Part shown: piece by piece, positions 1 to 8,263 of the stretch
Layout: each line of letters opens with the position of its first letter
Numbering within the stretch: position 1 is the first letter of the stretch
NCBI RefSeq assembly: GCF_013415105.1
Contig: NZ_JACCDF010000002.1
Location: forward strand, 372,001-436,000
DNA length: 64,000 bases
Source: Vreelandella salicampi
GTDB lineage: Bacteria; Pseudomonadota; Gammaproteobacteria; Pseudomonadales; Halomonadaceae
Reading direction: 5' to 3'
The notes under the pieces: model-generated
What the model was told of the DNA's origin: nothing
The model's database searches: none
The model's input: the letters and a program-made list of their open reading frames with translations, nothing else
Made by a program: the position numbers and the translations under genes

Positions 1-1061
1 CGCCACAGCACGCCGCTGCCTGCCAGCAGTAGGCCGCCCAAGGTAATGACTAAGCTGCCCACCCAGTAGTGCCATGGCAATACCAAAGAGCGTTGCACGT
101 CGGCTTGGTAAAGCGAAGATAGTGTCGTCGCCACATCGGGCAATAACTGGCCGGCGAGCCAAATGCCGCTGGCGAGCCCAAGTGCTGAACCCACCAGGCC
201 GAATACCAGCAGCTCAAGCAGAATCGCCATGGTCAACGTGAACGCGGGCACGCCCAGCGCGCGCAGTGTTCGCAGGGTGGTCAGGCGCTGTTCCATGGCA
301 AGCCCCAAGGCGGCTTGCACAATAAATAAGCCGACAACTAACGACAGCAAGGCCAGCGCGGTGAGGTTGAGGTGGAAGCTATCCGTCAGTTGTTCGGGCG
401 AGGCTAACGTAGCGGCTCGGCTTAGCCGGTACCCGTCGGGCGGCTGCGTTAGCGCGCCAGGGGCGGTGACCAGTTGGCTTAGCGTGTTATCGCTATCTAA
501 CAACGCGGCGGCAGCGGCAATGTCCATCACCAAGGTATTCGGCGGCAGCTCCGGGCGTAGCGTTAGTGGCGGGAGTCGTTGATTATTGTCGACGGTGGGT
601 GTCGCCCCTGGCGCTTGTCGGCGTGAAAGCCCTAATACGTCAATGGTTTCCGGGGCGAGCTGGGTTTGCCATGGCGGGGTTAGAAAAGCGGTTAATGCGT
701 CACCGTTGCCGCCCAGGGCGTTATCGTTGGGCAAGGTCAGCGGGTCAATGCCGATAAGCGTCAGGCGCTCTTCGCCTATCTCTAGAGTGCCTTCCAGCAT
801 GGGCGAAACGGGCAGGCCCGCCCGGCGCAGCGTCAGGTAGTCATCGCGGGTAAGCGATTGACCATCGCGCCGGGTCAGCTGGTCGACCTCCGCGCTAAAC
901 AGCGCGTTGGCGCGGGCGTAGCTGTCTTTCGCCGTGGCATTAACCGCCTGGACGCTGCTCCACAGGGCGCTTGCCACCCACAGCCCAAGCAGCAACATGG
1001 CAAGCTGCCCCGGATGACGACGGTAGTGGGCAAGTAGGGTCGCCAGCACGCGCCAAATCAC
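1..1061 (-). CDS. FtsX-type ABC transporter permease (partial, C-terminus outside window)
   Basis: Reading the minus strand from a GTG at 1061 gives an open frame to the window edge (about 353 codons). The GTG overlaps the TGA of the upstream ATPase gene by four bases, which fixes the start by translational coupling. The product begins with a short basic segment and one membrane helix (about residues 17-35), continues with a soluble ectodomain of roughly 200 residues, and then enters a multi-helix region starting near residue 240. This layout is that of FtsX/MacB/YbbP-type permeases, which with a LolD-like ATPase form exporters or lipoprotein/envelope machines. The substrate cannot be told. 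Family call is good; the more specific YbbP assignment is tentative because the C-terminal half is missing. Confidence 0.8.
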   Translation of the reverse strand, partial: MIWRVLATLLAHYRRHPGQLAMLLLGLWVASALWSSVQAVNATAKDSYARANALFSAEVDQLTRRDGQSLTRDDYLTLRRAGLPVSPMLEGTLEIGEERLTLIGIDPLTLPNDNALGGNGDALTAFLTPPWQTQLAPETIDVLGLSRRQAPGATPTVDNNQRLPPLTLRPELPPNTLVMDIAAAAALLDSDNTLSQLVTAPGALTQPPDGYRLSRAATLASPEQLTDSFHLNLTALALLSLVVGLFIVQAALGLAMEQRLTTLRTLRALGVPAFTLTMAILLELLVFGLVGSALGLASGIWLAGQLLPDVATTLSSLYQADVQRSLVLPWHYWVGSLVITLGGLLLAGSGVLW

Positions 1062-1723
1062 GGTCGGGGATCCTCAAGGCGGCCCAGGTGGAGGCGCACC
1101 AAGCGATTGAGCGGCGCTGCCACGCGAGCGCTGTGGGTGACCATCAACAGCGCGCAACGGGTTTCTGCCACCAGCTCGAGCAGCAGCGCAAGGACAGTAT
1201 CGGCACTTTGCTCGTCCAGGTTGCCGGTGGGCTCATCGGCCAGCAGCAGGCTGGGCCGCACGGCCAGCGCCCGGCCAATCGCCAGGCGTTGTTGCTGGCC
1301 ACCCGAGAGCTGCTCGGGAAAATACTCTTCGCGACCGGCAAGCCCCAGGCGCGCAAGCAGGTGAGCGGTCCACTCGGCGTCCTCGCGTTGTGCAAGGCGT
1401 GCCTGGAGGCGCAGGTTGTCGATCACGTTGAGGCTGGGCACCAGGTGGAACTGTTGAAACACCAGCCCGAGATGTTGACGACGAAGCCTGGCGCGAGCAG
1501 GTTCCTCCAGACTGGAAAGCCGCTGCCCCTCGATACTGATATGGCCCTGGTCGGGTACGTCGAGGCCGGCCGCCAGATGCAGCAGCGTTGACTTGCCGCT
1601 GCCCGATTCCCCCATCAAGGCCAGGCTTTCGCCTTGGTCGAGCGTCAGGTCGATACCGTTGAGCACGGGTAACTCCCCTTGCGGCGTGCTGAAGGTTTTA
1701 TGTACCTGATGCAGAACCAGCAT
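1058..1723 (-). CDS. ABC transporter ATP-binding protein, LolD/YbbA type
   Basis: A 221-residue ATPase with Walker A GESGSGKST, signature LSGGQQQRLAIGRAL and Walker B LLLADEPTGNLD, all in the order and spacing of the LolD/MacB/YbbA family. A longer frame extends to 1765, but the ATG at 1723 is preceded by AAGGAG at proper distance and begins exactly at the conserved MLVLHQVHKTF segment, so it is preferred. It overlaps the downstream FtsX-type permease by four bases, so the two are co-translated partners of one transporter. Cytoplasmic, membrane-associated through the permease. Substrate unknown. Confidence 0.9.
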   Translation of the reverse strand: MLVLHQVHKTFSTPQGELPVLNGIDLTLDQGESLALMGESGSGKSTLLHLAAGLDVPDQGHISIEGQRLSSLEEPARARLRRQHLGLVFQQFHLVPSLNVIDNLRLQARLAQREDAEWTAHLLARLGLAGREEYFPEQLSGGQQQRLAIGRALAVRPSLLLADEPTGNLDEQSADTVLALLLELVAETRCALLMVTHSARVAAPLNRLVRLHLGRLEDPRP

Positions 1724-1858
1724 GGGGGCTCCTTGGCTAATGACCGCCGCTACAGCAAAGCACAAATAGTTATACGCGTCGACATGGATGTGGTGTTATT
1801 GTATAGCTATTTTGTATGGCTATTTTTGTATACGGTTTTGTATCGCGCTTTGTGCTGG

Positions 1859-3847
1859 CTATTCTTTGTTGCCATTGGCGTTGTTGTCATTACCTTTGTG
1901 GTCGCCATCCCTTTCCGGCACTAAACCATTAAGCGTCTCGCGAATTTCGTTGGTTTCCAGGGTCTCGTGTTTTTCTAGGGCTGAGGCCAAGGCATCCAAT
2001 GCCTGGCGGTTTTCCTTGAGTAGTTTGCGTCCACGGTCTTCCAGGCTATTGAGCAGCTCTCGAATTTCCTCGTCGACCAGGCTTGCGGTGGACTCACCGA
2101 ACTCCCGCTGCTGGGCCATTTCTTTGCCTAGGAAGAAGTGCTCCTGGCTTTGGGCGAAGGTGACAGGGCCGAGGCGCCGGTTCATCCCCCAGCGGGCAAT
2201 CATGCGCCGGGCAAGCTGCGTGGCCTGCTCGATGTCGTTTTCGGCGCCGCTTGAAACTTCATCAAACACCACCGACTCGGCCAAGCGGCCACCGAACATC
2301 ACCGTAATACGGTCGCGGAGATAGGCTTCGCCCATGTTGTAGCGTTCCTCGTTAGGCATCTGGGCGGTCACCCCAAGCGCCTGGCTGCGCGGTAGTACCG
2401 TGACTTTCTCTAATGGGTCAGCTTTGGGTAATAGATAAGCCAGCAGTGCATGGCCCGCTTCGTGATAGGCAACGATGTGGCGCTCTGCGTTGGATAGCCC
2501 CACGTCCTTGGCCTCGCCGAGAAGCTCACGGTCGCGCGCATCGGAGAAGCAGTCCCAGTCGATTTTATCCTGCTTGTTGCGCCCGGCCTCCAGGGCGGCT
2601 TCGTTGGCTAAGTTGGCAAGGTCGGCACCAGAGAAGCCCACGGTCATCTCTGCAAGGCGCTCAAGGTCAACGTCATCGGCAAGCGGCATCTTGCGAGTGT
2701 GCACCTCAAGTATGCGTCGGCGGGCATCGCGATGCGGGTTTTCCAGGGTTACCTTGCGATCAAAGCGTCCCGGGCGAAGGAGCGCTTTATCCAGCACGTC
2801 GGGCCGGTTGGTGGCGGCTAGCACCACGACCGACGCGTCTTTCTCAAAACCGTCGAGCTCGGCGAGAATCTGGTTGAGGGTTTGCTCGCGTTCGTCGTGA
2901 CCGCCGCCCATACCTGCGCCGCGGGAGCGGCCGATGGAGTCCAGTTCGTCGATAAACACCACAGAAGGCGCCTGCTTTTTGGCCTCTTTGAACAGGTCGC
3001 GCACCCGGGAGGCGCCCACCCCGACAAACATCTCGATGAATTCGGAGCCGCTGATGGAGAAGAAGGGTACCTCGGCTTCGCCAGCCACGGCTTTACCCAG
3101 CAGAGTCTTACCGGTGCCGGGAGGCCCCATCATTAATACGCCCCGGGGGATCCGCGCACCTAGTGAGCGGTAACGTTCGGGGTTTTTGAGGAAATCGACC
3201 ACCTCCGTGACTTCGCGCTTGGCGTTCTCCGAGCCGGCTAGGTCATCCAGGCGCACGTTGCTATCTTCACTTTGTACTTGGCGGGCTTGGGATTTGCCCA
3301 TGCTAAAGGGACCGCCGCCGTTAGCCATCATGCGCTGTTGCATGCGGCCCCAGAACCAAAATAGAAGCCCCAAAAACAGTATCCAGGGCAAGGCGTTGAT
3401 GAGTATCTGTTGCCACCAGGGCGGCTCTACCGGGCGGGCGGACACCTGGATGCCGTTCTGCTCCAAACGTTCAAGCAGGCGGTCGCTTTCGATGACCGGG
3501 CGCGTGGTCTCAAAGGTCTCGGCTTCGCCTGCGTTCATCGCTTCACGGCCGGATTCGGTGAAGCGGCCCTCGACCGACTGGCCACGCAGGGTGACCTCTT
3601 CGATGTGCTCACTTTCCACGGCTTGGAGGAAGTCGGAATAGGCGAGATCCACTTGCGTCTGCTGTTCCACGCCCTGCAGGTAATAGAACACCAGCAGAAT
3701 GGCAAACGTCATCCAAAGAAATAGGGCCCACTGGTTCTGAGGCGTCCCCTGGGCGTTTTTGCGTATGGAGAAAGGATCTTTGGGGCGTTTCGAATCGTTT
3801 TTTGAGTCGTTCGAGGTGTCAGTCGAGGAAAGGTGTGGTCGGGTCAT
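1859..3847 (-). CDS. ftsH: ATP-dependent zinc metalloprotease FtsH
   Basis: A 662-residue protein with a charged N-terminal tail, a membrane helix (about 42-60), a small periplasmic domain, a second helix (about 150-168), an AAA ATPase domain with Walker A GPPGTGKT and Walker B VVFIDELD, the arginine-containing second region of homology ([20 protein letters not shown]), and the M41 zinc site HEAGH. FtsH degrades misfolded and selected regulatory proteins at the inner membrane. Every catalytic motif is intact. The usual gammaproteobacterial ftsH sits beside rlmE (ftsJ) and folP; here neither is present, and the N- and C-terminal tails are unusually acidic and polar (the C-terminus ends in an Asn/Gly/Asp-rich stretch), so this may be a second paralogue. 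That is inference from context only. Confidence 0.93.
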   Translation of the reverse strand: MTRPHLSSTDTSNDSKNDSKRPKDPFSIRKNAQGTPQNQWALFLWMTFAILLVFYYLQGVEQQTQVDLAYSDFLQAVESEHIEEVTLRGQSVEGRFTESGREAMNAGEAETFETTRPVIESDRLLERLEQNGIQVSARPVEPPWWQQILINALPWILFLGLLFWFWGRMQQRMMANGGGPFSMGKSQARQVQSEDSNVRLDDLAGSENAKREVTEVVDFLKNPERYRSLGARIPRGVLMMGPPGTGKTLLGKAVAGEAEVPFFSISGSEFIEMFVGVGASRVRDLFKEAKKQAPSVVFIDELDSIGRSRGAGMGGGHDEREQTLNQILAELDGFEKDASVVVLAATNRPDVLDKALLRPGRFDRKVTLENPHRDARRRILEVHTRKMPLADDVDLERLAEMTVGFSGADLANLANEAALEAGRNKQDKIDWDCFSDARDRELLGEAKDVGLSNAERHIVAYHEAGHALLAYLLPKADPLEKVTVLPRSQALGVTAQMPNEERYNMGEAYLRDRITVMFGGRLAESVVFDEVSSGAENDIEQATQLARRMIARWGMNRRLGPVTFAQSQEHFFLGKEMAQQREFGESTASLVDEEIRELLNSLEDRGRKLLKENRQALDALASALEKHETLETNEIRETLNGLVPERDGDHKGNDNNANGNKE

Positions 3848-3967
3848 CGCAGGCTCACAGGAAATAAATTTCTATTTAAGGTGGTACTTTCCGCTGAGCA
3901 TTACAAGGTCGGCGCGGGCAAACCAACTCAGGCACACGGCGCCGGCCGTTGGTTTTTATCGCGGGTT

Positions 3968-3996
3968 TTGACAGTCACTACTCGGTTGTTTATTTT
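3968..3996 (+). promoter_or_regulatory. Probable sigma-70 promoter of the GbsR-type regulator gene
   Basis: A perfect -35 hexamer TTGACA (3968-3973) is followed after exactly 17 bases by TATTTT (3991-3996), a 4-of-6 match to the -10 consensus. It points at the regulator gene starting at 4036. The operator-like palindrome lies directly downstream, where a bound repressor would block initiation. Confidence 0.6.
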
Positions 3997-3997
3997 G

Positions 3998-4022
3998 TTC
4001 AATATATTCAATATAAATTGAA
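3998..4022 (+). promoter_or_regulatory. Operator-like direct and inverted repeat before the GbsR-type gene
   Basis: Two copies of TTCAATATA stand head to tail (3998-4006 and 4007-4015), and the second forms a perfect inverted repeat TTCAAT-ATAA-ATTGAA (4007-4022). The site sits between the candidate -10 box and the ribosome binding site of the regulator. Autoregulation by the GbsR-type protein is inferred from position. Confidence 0.5.
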
Positions 4023-4035
4023 TAAAGGTGAGGCT

Positions 4036-4605
4036 ATGCAGAAGACCGATACTCAGCGCTTGGAAGAAGCGCGCGATGTCATGATCAGCGCCATTGCGCA
4101 AAGCATGGTGGCGTACGGTGTCACGCCTTCGGTAGGACGGATTTATGCCGTGCTGTATTTCGCCGAATCGCCGTTGACGCTGGACGACATCAAAGACGAA
4201 GTCGCCATGAGCAAGGCGAGCGTGAGTATCGGCATTCGTGAGCTGATGGATACCGGCATGGTGGTGAAGGTGTGGAAGAAAGGCGATCGCAAGGATCACT
4301 ACATCGCCGAGAAGGACTTCTTCAAAAATTTCTTGAGCTTCATGGTCAAGATGCTGCGCCTGGAACGTGGCGTCATTCACAAAGCGATTGAGCAGACCGA
4401 ACCGGTAATGCAGGCGCTGGCGCAGCAGTCGGACGACGAGAGCGTGAGAGACGCCGCCGCTAAGGATCTATCTCGCGTGAGCGGCTCCAAAGCGTATTTG
4501 GAATGGATCATGCAGCTGGCCAATGCCATGGAGTCAGGGGAGGTTTTTGCGCATTTCCCCCGGCCTGAACACGACGAACGCCCCACGGGCCGTGCCCCCA
4601 ACTAA
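4036..4605 (+). CDS. GbsR/MarR-family transcriptional regulator
   Basis: A 189-residue winged-helix protein. The frame is open upstream to 3949, but the ATG at 4036 follows an AAGGTGAGG ribosome binding site and gives the normal length. The DNA-binding part (about residues 20-95) contains the helix-turn-helix segment LDDIKDEVAMSKASVSIGIREL and a wing with GMVVKVWKKGDRKDHY, as in GbsR, the choline-sensing repressor of betaine synthesis in Bacillus. The C-terminal half is helical and probably serves dimerisation and ligand binding. The next two genes, a cysteine hydrolase and a betaine-type binding protein, follow closely on the same strand, so it likely controls them and itself. The ligand (choline, betaine or a relative) is inferred. 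Confidence 0.8.
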   Translation: MQKTDTQRLEEARDVMISAIAQSMVAYGVTPSVGRIYAVLYFAESPLTLDDIKDEVAMSKASVSIGIRELMDTGMVVKVWKKGDRKDHYIAEKDFFKNFLSFMVKMLRLERGVIHKAIEQTEPVMQALAQQSDDESVRDAAAKDLSRVSGSKAYLEWIMQLANAMESGEVFAHFPRPEHDERPTGRAPN

Positions 4606-4614
4606 GAGAACGCA

Positions 4615-5301
4615 TTGACGATGAAGAAAAGTGAAACCGCCCTGGTGGTGATCGATCTACAGAAAGAAAGCGGCTTTGGCATTGTCGGGTTGGATGGCGT
4701 GGTGCGCAACACTCAGCGCACTATCGACGCCTGCCGCGCGGTCGGCATCCCGGTGATCTATACCCGCCAGATTAACCGCCATGATGGTGTGGGCCTCTCG
4801 CTTGATGAGCCGCGCCACGCCAACGGTGAACCGCAGTTCTACGCGGATAACCGCGACAGCATCGAGATTCTGGAAGCCGTTAAGCCGCTAGACACCGATA
4901 TCGTGATCGATAAGTACCGCTGGAGTGCCTTCTTCGATACCCGTTTGGATTTGATGCTGAAAAGCCTCGGCGTGAAGCACCTGATTATTGGCGGTGTCGT
5001 GACCGATGGTTGTCTTATGACGTCGGTGTTTGACGCCTATTTCCGCGATTACCGCATTCAGCTGGTACACGACATGTGCACCGCTTCCAATGAAGGCGCG
5101 CACATGGCCGCGCTAACGATCATGGCTAACTGGGTCTACGCCCTCGAAGTGCTGGATACCGACAACATGATCCAGTGCCTGGAAGGCCAAGACTACGCCG
5201 CTTGGCACGCCGATGAGGCCGACGCGCTTCAGTTCACCCCGGACACCCTGCGCGACACCTTTGGGAAGCTAACCGCACCGTCCTCGTCATCGCCAAAGTA
5301 A
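4615..5301 (+). CDS. Isochorismatase-family cysteine hydrolase
   Basis: A 228-residue alpha/beta hydrolase of the isochorismatase-like fold. The family triad is visible: Asp14 in VVIDLQ, Lys100 in VIDKYRWSAF and Cys133 in VVTDGCLMTS, the last preceded by the usual cis-peptide Val-Thr region. Members hydrolyse amides, N-carbamoyl compounds or isochorismate. Start may be the TTG at 4615 or the ATG at 4621; the second lacks only two residues. It lies 9 bases after the GbsR-type regulator and 30 before a betaine-type binding protein, so the substrate may be a nitrogenous compatible-solute relative (for example an N-carbamoyl or amide compound); this is inference. The precise reaction cannot be read from sequence. 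Confidence 0.8.
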   Translation: MTMKKSETALVVIDLQKESGFGIVGLDGVVRNTQRTIDACRAVGIPVIYTRQINRHDGVGLSLDEPRHANGEPQFYADNRDSIEILEAVKPLDTDIVIDKYRWSAFFDTRLDLMLKSLGVKHLIIGGVVTDGCLMTSVFDAYFRDYRIQLVHDMCTASNEGAHMAALTIMANWVYALEVLDTDNMIQCLEGQDYAAWHADEADALQFTPDTLRDTFGKLTAPSSSSPK

Positions 5302-5331
5302 ACTCAACTGCAAAATAGTAAAGGAGAGCGT

Positions 5332-6213
5332 ATGAAATTCCTAAACGTATCCACCACGTTTTTAGTATCTTCCCTGATCGCTGCAGGTGCCCATGGCGCT
5401 GATCAGCCGCCGCTGACGGGTGAGGGTGTCGATGACACCACCATCACGTTTGGTATGCCAGCCTGGACAAGTACCGAAGCGCCCACTGCGATTGCCGAGC
5501 AAATTCTAGAAGAGGCAGGCTATACGGTAGAGAAGAAACTGTTGGCGCAGCCGGCGATCTTTCAAGGCATGCAGATCGAGCAAATCGATTTCTTCATGGA
5601 TGCCTGGTTGCCCTACACGGAGCAGGCGCTGTGGAATGAATATAAGGACGATTTGCAGAAAGTGGCCACCAGCTATGAAAATGTGCCACTTGGTTGGGTC
5701 GTCCCCTCCTACGTCGAAGAAGAGACGATTGGTGACTTAGCCGGAAAGGCGGAAAAGTTTGATGGCCAAGTGGTCACCATTGGTGCTGGCGCGGGTATCG
5801 TGGATATTTCCGAGCAGGTCATGGCCGATGAAGATTACGACCTTGAGGGCTATGAACTTGCTTATACCAGTGAAGCGGCCATGATGGGCGTGATCAGGGA
5901 TAAAATGCCCAAAAAAGAGCCGTTCATTATTACCGGCTGGCGTCCGCACTCCATGTTTTCCCAGTATGACCTGAAGTTTCTGGAAGACACGCAAGGGCAC
6001 TTCAACTACGACAGTGTCTTCGTGCTCTCCTACCAGGGCATCGAAGAGAAGTATCCGCGCGCCTACGACATCATGTCTCAGTGGAGCATCAGCGTCGCTG
6101 AGCTGGAAGCGATGATGGCTGCCTACGAAGATGACGGCACGTCATTTGAAGCGTCCGCCGCTGCGTGGATTGACGACAATCGCGAGCGCGTGGACCAAAT
6201 GCTCAATCAGTAA
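5332..6213 (+). CDS. Glycine betaine/proline-type ABC transporter substrate-binding protein (OpuAC/ProX family)
   Basis: A 293-residue secreted protein: signal peptide of about 22 residues ending AHGA, then the OpuAC-type two-lobe fold. Aromatic residues that form the quaternary-ammonium cage in this family are plausible in the GMPAWTSTEAP, MDAWLPYTEQ and ITGWRPHSMF segments. It binds a betaine-like ligand in the periplasm and delivers it to an ABC importer. No permease or ATPase gene is adjacent: the next gene is convergent, so this is an orphan binding protein that must use a transporter encoded elsewhere. It starts with ATG after AAAGGAGAG and ends the three-gene unit led by the GbsR-type regulator. 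Confidence 0.88.
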   Translation: MKFLNVSTTFLVSSLIAAGAHGADQPPLTGEGVDDTTITFGMPAWTSTEAPTAIAEQILEEAGYTVEKKLLAQPAIFQGMQIEQIDFFMDAWLPYTEQALWNEYKDDLQKVATSYENVPLGWVVPSYVEEETIGDLAGKAEKFDGQVVTIGAGAGIVDISEQVMADEDYDLEGYELAYTSEAAMMGVIRDKMPKKEPFIITGWRPHSMFSQYDLKFLEDTQGHFNYDSVFVLSYQGIEEKYPRAYDIMSQWSISVAELEAMMAAYEDDGTSFEASAAAWIDDNRERVDQMLNQ

Positions 6214-6329
6214 GACGAGTACTTGTCAGGGGCTCCCTAGCAGCAGGGCATGTCACGGCTGCGCAACAAAGATGAAAAACTGGCGCCTTCACCGCATCAT
6301 CACTAACACTTCGCGCCTGTAGGAGCCCG

Positions 6330-7802
6330 TTAATCCTGGTAGTGTCGCGTGATTGGCAGGGTAAAGGTAAAGCAGCTGCCATCACCTTCGCCGGGGGAGG
6401 TGACACTAATCTTCCCCTCATGGTGTTCGACGATGCGTTTGCAAATAGCGAGCCCGATGCCGGTGCCTTCAAACCGGCTGCGTGGCTGCAGGCGCGTAAA
6501 AACACCAAAGAGCCGATCTTGTTGTTCCGGTGCGATCCCGATGCCGTTATCTTGCACGTCTACCTGCCATTCGCACGCTTGCTGGTGACCGGTGATGGTG
6601 ACGTCTGGGGTGGTGCCTTTTTCTACATACTTCAGTGCGTTATCCAGCAGGTTCTGCAGTAGCCGCGTGAGCTCGTCGCGGCTAGCGTACACCTCGGGCC
6701 AGTCGCCTTTGATGTGAACGTGGCCGCCGCTTTCTGTCAGCATGGGTTTAAGAAAGCCCATGACGTCATCTAGCACGGCGCGACTGTCGACCCATTCCAT
6801 CGGGGATGTTTTACGCCCCACGCGCGAGTAGTCGAGAATCCCCAAAATCATCTTGTCCATGCGCTCAGCGCCCTCGCGGGCAAAATGAATCATCTCTTGG
6901 GCGTCATCGCTTAAGTCGTTGCCAAGCTCGCGGGTTAAAAGCTGCAAGTAGCTGTTGACCATGCGTAGTGGCTGTCGCAAATCATGCGAAACCGCGTAAG
7001 CAAACTGCTCCAATTCTTGGTTTGAGCGTGACAGCTCTTGCTGTACAGATTTGAGCGATTGAATATCCAGATGGGTACCGATCAGACGCAGCGGTGCCCC
7101 AGATGTATCGCGTTCGAACACTTGACCGCGCCCCTGTACCCAGAGGTAGCCACTCGCTGTTTGGTAGCGAAACTCAATGATGAACTCGTTCCCTTCAAGC
7201 AGCTGCTCGTTTACTGCCTTGCTGCAGCGTTCGACATCGTCGGGGTGCAACCGCGATAGCCATTCGGTGAAAGTAAGGGGTTTATCCGAAGGTGAAAGCC
7301 CAAGCATGCGGTAGCATTGTGCATCCCAAACAATTTCATCGCGTTCAGGATGCCACTCCCAGACACCGAACCCTGCAGCTTGCTGAGCAAGCGCGTAACG
7401 CTCTTCGTTTATTTCCAGGGCGGTACGGGCCTCCATGCGGGCGGTCACATCAATACCGACGGCTTGAATGAACATAAGCGAGCCGTCGTCGCCGAAAAAC
7501 GCCGTATTGGTCCACTCTATCCAGTGGGAATCACCCTTTGGCCCTCCCACGCAATTGATCAGCTGGTGGCGTGGTGCCTCCGGGGTAAATTGGGCGTAGT
7601 GCTCATGCCACTGACGGCGTTCTTCTTCACCCACCATGTCCAACCAGCGTTTGCCAATCAGTGCGTCAGGGTTAGCCTCAAAAAAGGTGGCCATTGCCGA
7701 GTTGACGTAAACCAGCGTGGTATCCGGCAAAAAACGATTGAGCATAAACGGGTGGTGCTCAACCAGCGTGGCGTAATCGGCGTGCTCGGGGCTATCACTC
7801 AT
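6330..7802 (-). CDS. PAS-PAS sensor histidine kinase
   Basis: A 490-residue cytoplasmic kinase without a membrane segment. Two PAS domains (about 10-125 and 130-250, the second ending with a PAC motif GTHLDIQ) precede a HisKA domain with phospho-acceptor His273 in AVSHDLRQPLR and an HATPase domain with N box NLLDNALKY, G1 DNGIGI and G2 GTGIGLAI. This HisKA type (SHDLRQPLR) is the one found in bacteriophytochrome-like kinases that pair with Rcp1-like single receivers; such a receiver gene lies 23 bases upstream. Last gene of an eight-gene signalling operon reading from 17058 down. The PAS ligand is unknown. Confidence 0.9.
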   Translation of the reverse strand: MSDSPEHADYATLVEHHPFMLNRFLPDTTLVYVNSAMATFFEANPDALIGKRWLDMVGEEERRQWHEHYAQFTPEAPRHQLINCVGGPKGDSHWIEWTNTAFFGDDGSLMFIQAVGIDVTARMEARTALEINEERYALAQQAAGFGVWEWHPERDEIVWDAQCYRMLGLSPSDKPLTFTEWLSRLHPDDVERCSKAVNEQLLEGNEFIIEFRYQTASGYLWVQGRGQVFERDTSGAPLRLIGTHLDIQSLKSVQQELSRSNQELEQFAYAVSHDLRQPLRMVNSYLQLLTRELGNDLSDDAQEMIHFAREGAERMDKMILGILDYSRVGRKTSPMEWVDSRAVLDDVMGFLKPMLTESGGHVHIKGDWPEVYASRDELTRLLQNLLDNALKYVEKGTTPDVTITGHQQACEWQVDVQDNGIGIAPEQQDRLFGVFTRLQPRSRFEGTGIGLAICKRIVEHHEGKISVTSPGEGDGSCFTFTLPITRHYQD

Positions 7803-7825
7803 CGATGTTCTCGCAGTGTGTTCAG

Positions 7826-8257
7826 CTAAGGCCGTTTGACCAGCGTTAACCAGTAATCTTCGACGTTCTGTATGGCCTTCAAAAATTGCGTAAGATCCAC
7901 AGGCTTGGTGACGAAACCGGCGCAGCCAAGGTTGTAAGAATCCATAACGTCCGTTTCTGCCTCTGACGTGGTAAGGACAATGACAGGAATACGTTTTAGC
8001 GTTTCATCCCGTTTTAAATGATCGAGAAGGGTCTTGCCGTCCATTCGCGGCATGTTGAGATCTAGCAGGATAATATCCGGCCATGGGGCATCATGGTACT
8101 TGCCTTCACGGCGTAAAAAGGCCAATGCTTCAACCCCGTCACCGACATCGTATACGTTGACCAGCAGCCGGCTCTGCTTGAAGGCCATCCTTGTCAGGTG
8201 GACATCAGCCGGTTCGTCTTCAACAAGAAGAACGGTAAAATCACTTTCCATTGTCAA
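7826..8257 (-). CDS. Single-domain response regulator, Rcp1-like
   Basis: A 143-residue receiver with no output domain. The acidic pocket is Glu13/Asp14 in LLVEDEPADV, the phospho-acceptor is Asp66 in LLDLNMPRMDG, followed by the switch Thr (VLTTS) and the conserved Lys in VTKPVD. The VEDEPAD start and LDLNMPRMDG motif are typical of Rcp1-like receivers served by phytochrome-type kinases. It is sandwiched between two kinase genes (gap 6 bases to the upstream one, 23 to the downstream one), so it probably shuttles phosphate between them or acts by protein contact. ATGs at 8257 and 8251 are both usable. Confidence 0.92.
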   Translation of the reverse strand: MTMESDFTVLLVEDEPADVHLTRMAFKQSRLLVNVYDVGDGVEALAFLRREGKYHDAPWPDIILLDLNMPRMDGKTLLDHLKRDETLKRIPVIVLTTSEAETDVMDSYNLGCAGFVTKPVDLTQFLKAIQNVEDYWLTLVKRP

Positions 8258-8263
8258 AACACT

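Noticed and set aside
971..1591. A 206-codon plus-strand frame over the ABC ATPase gene
   Set aside because: It is antisense to a gene with complete Walker A, signature and Walker B motifs; the plus-strand product has no recognisable domain.
6229..6329. Inverted GGGCTCCC/GGAGCCC pair between the betaine-type binding protein and the kinase gene as a terminator
   Set aside because: Arms are about 90 bases apart, imperfect by one base, and not followed by a T run.
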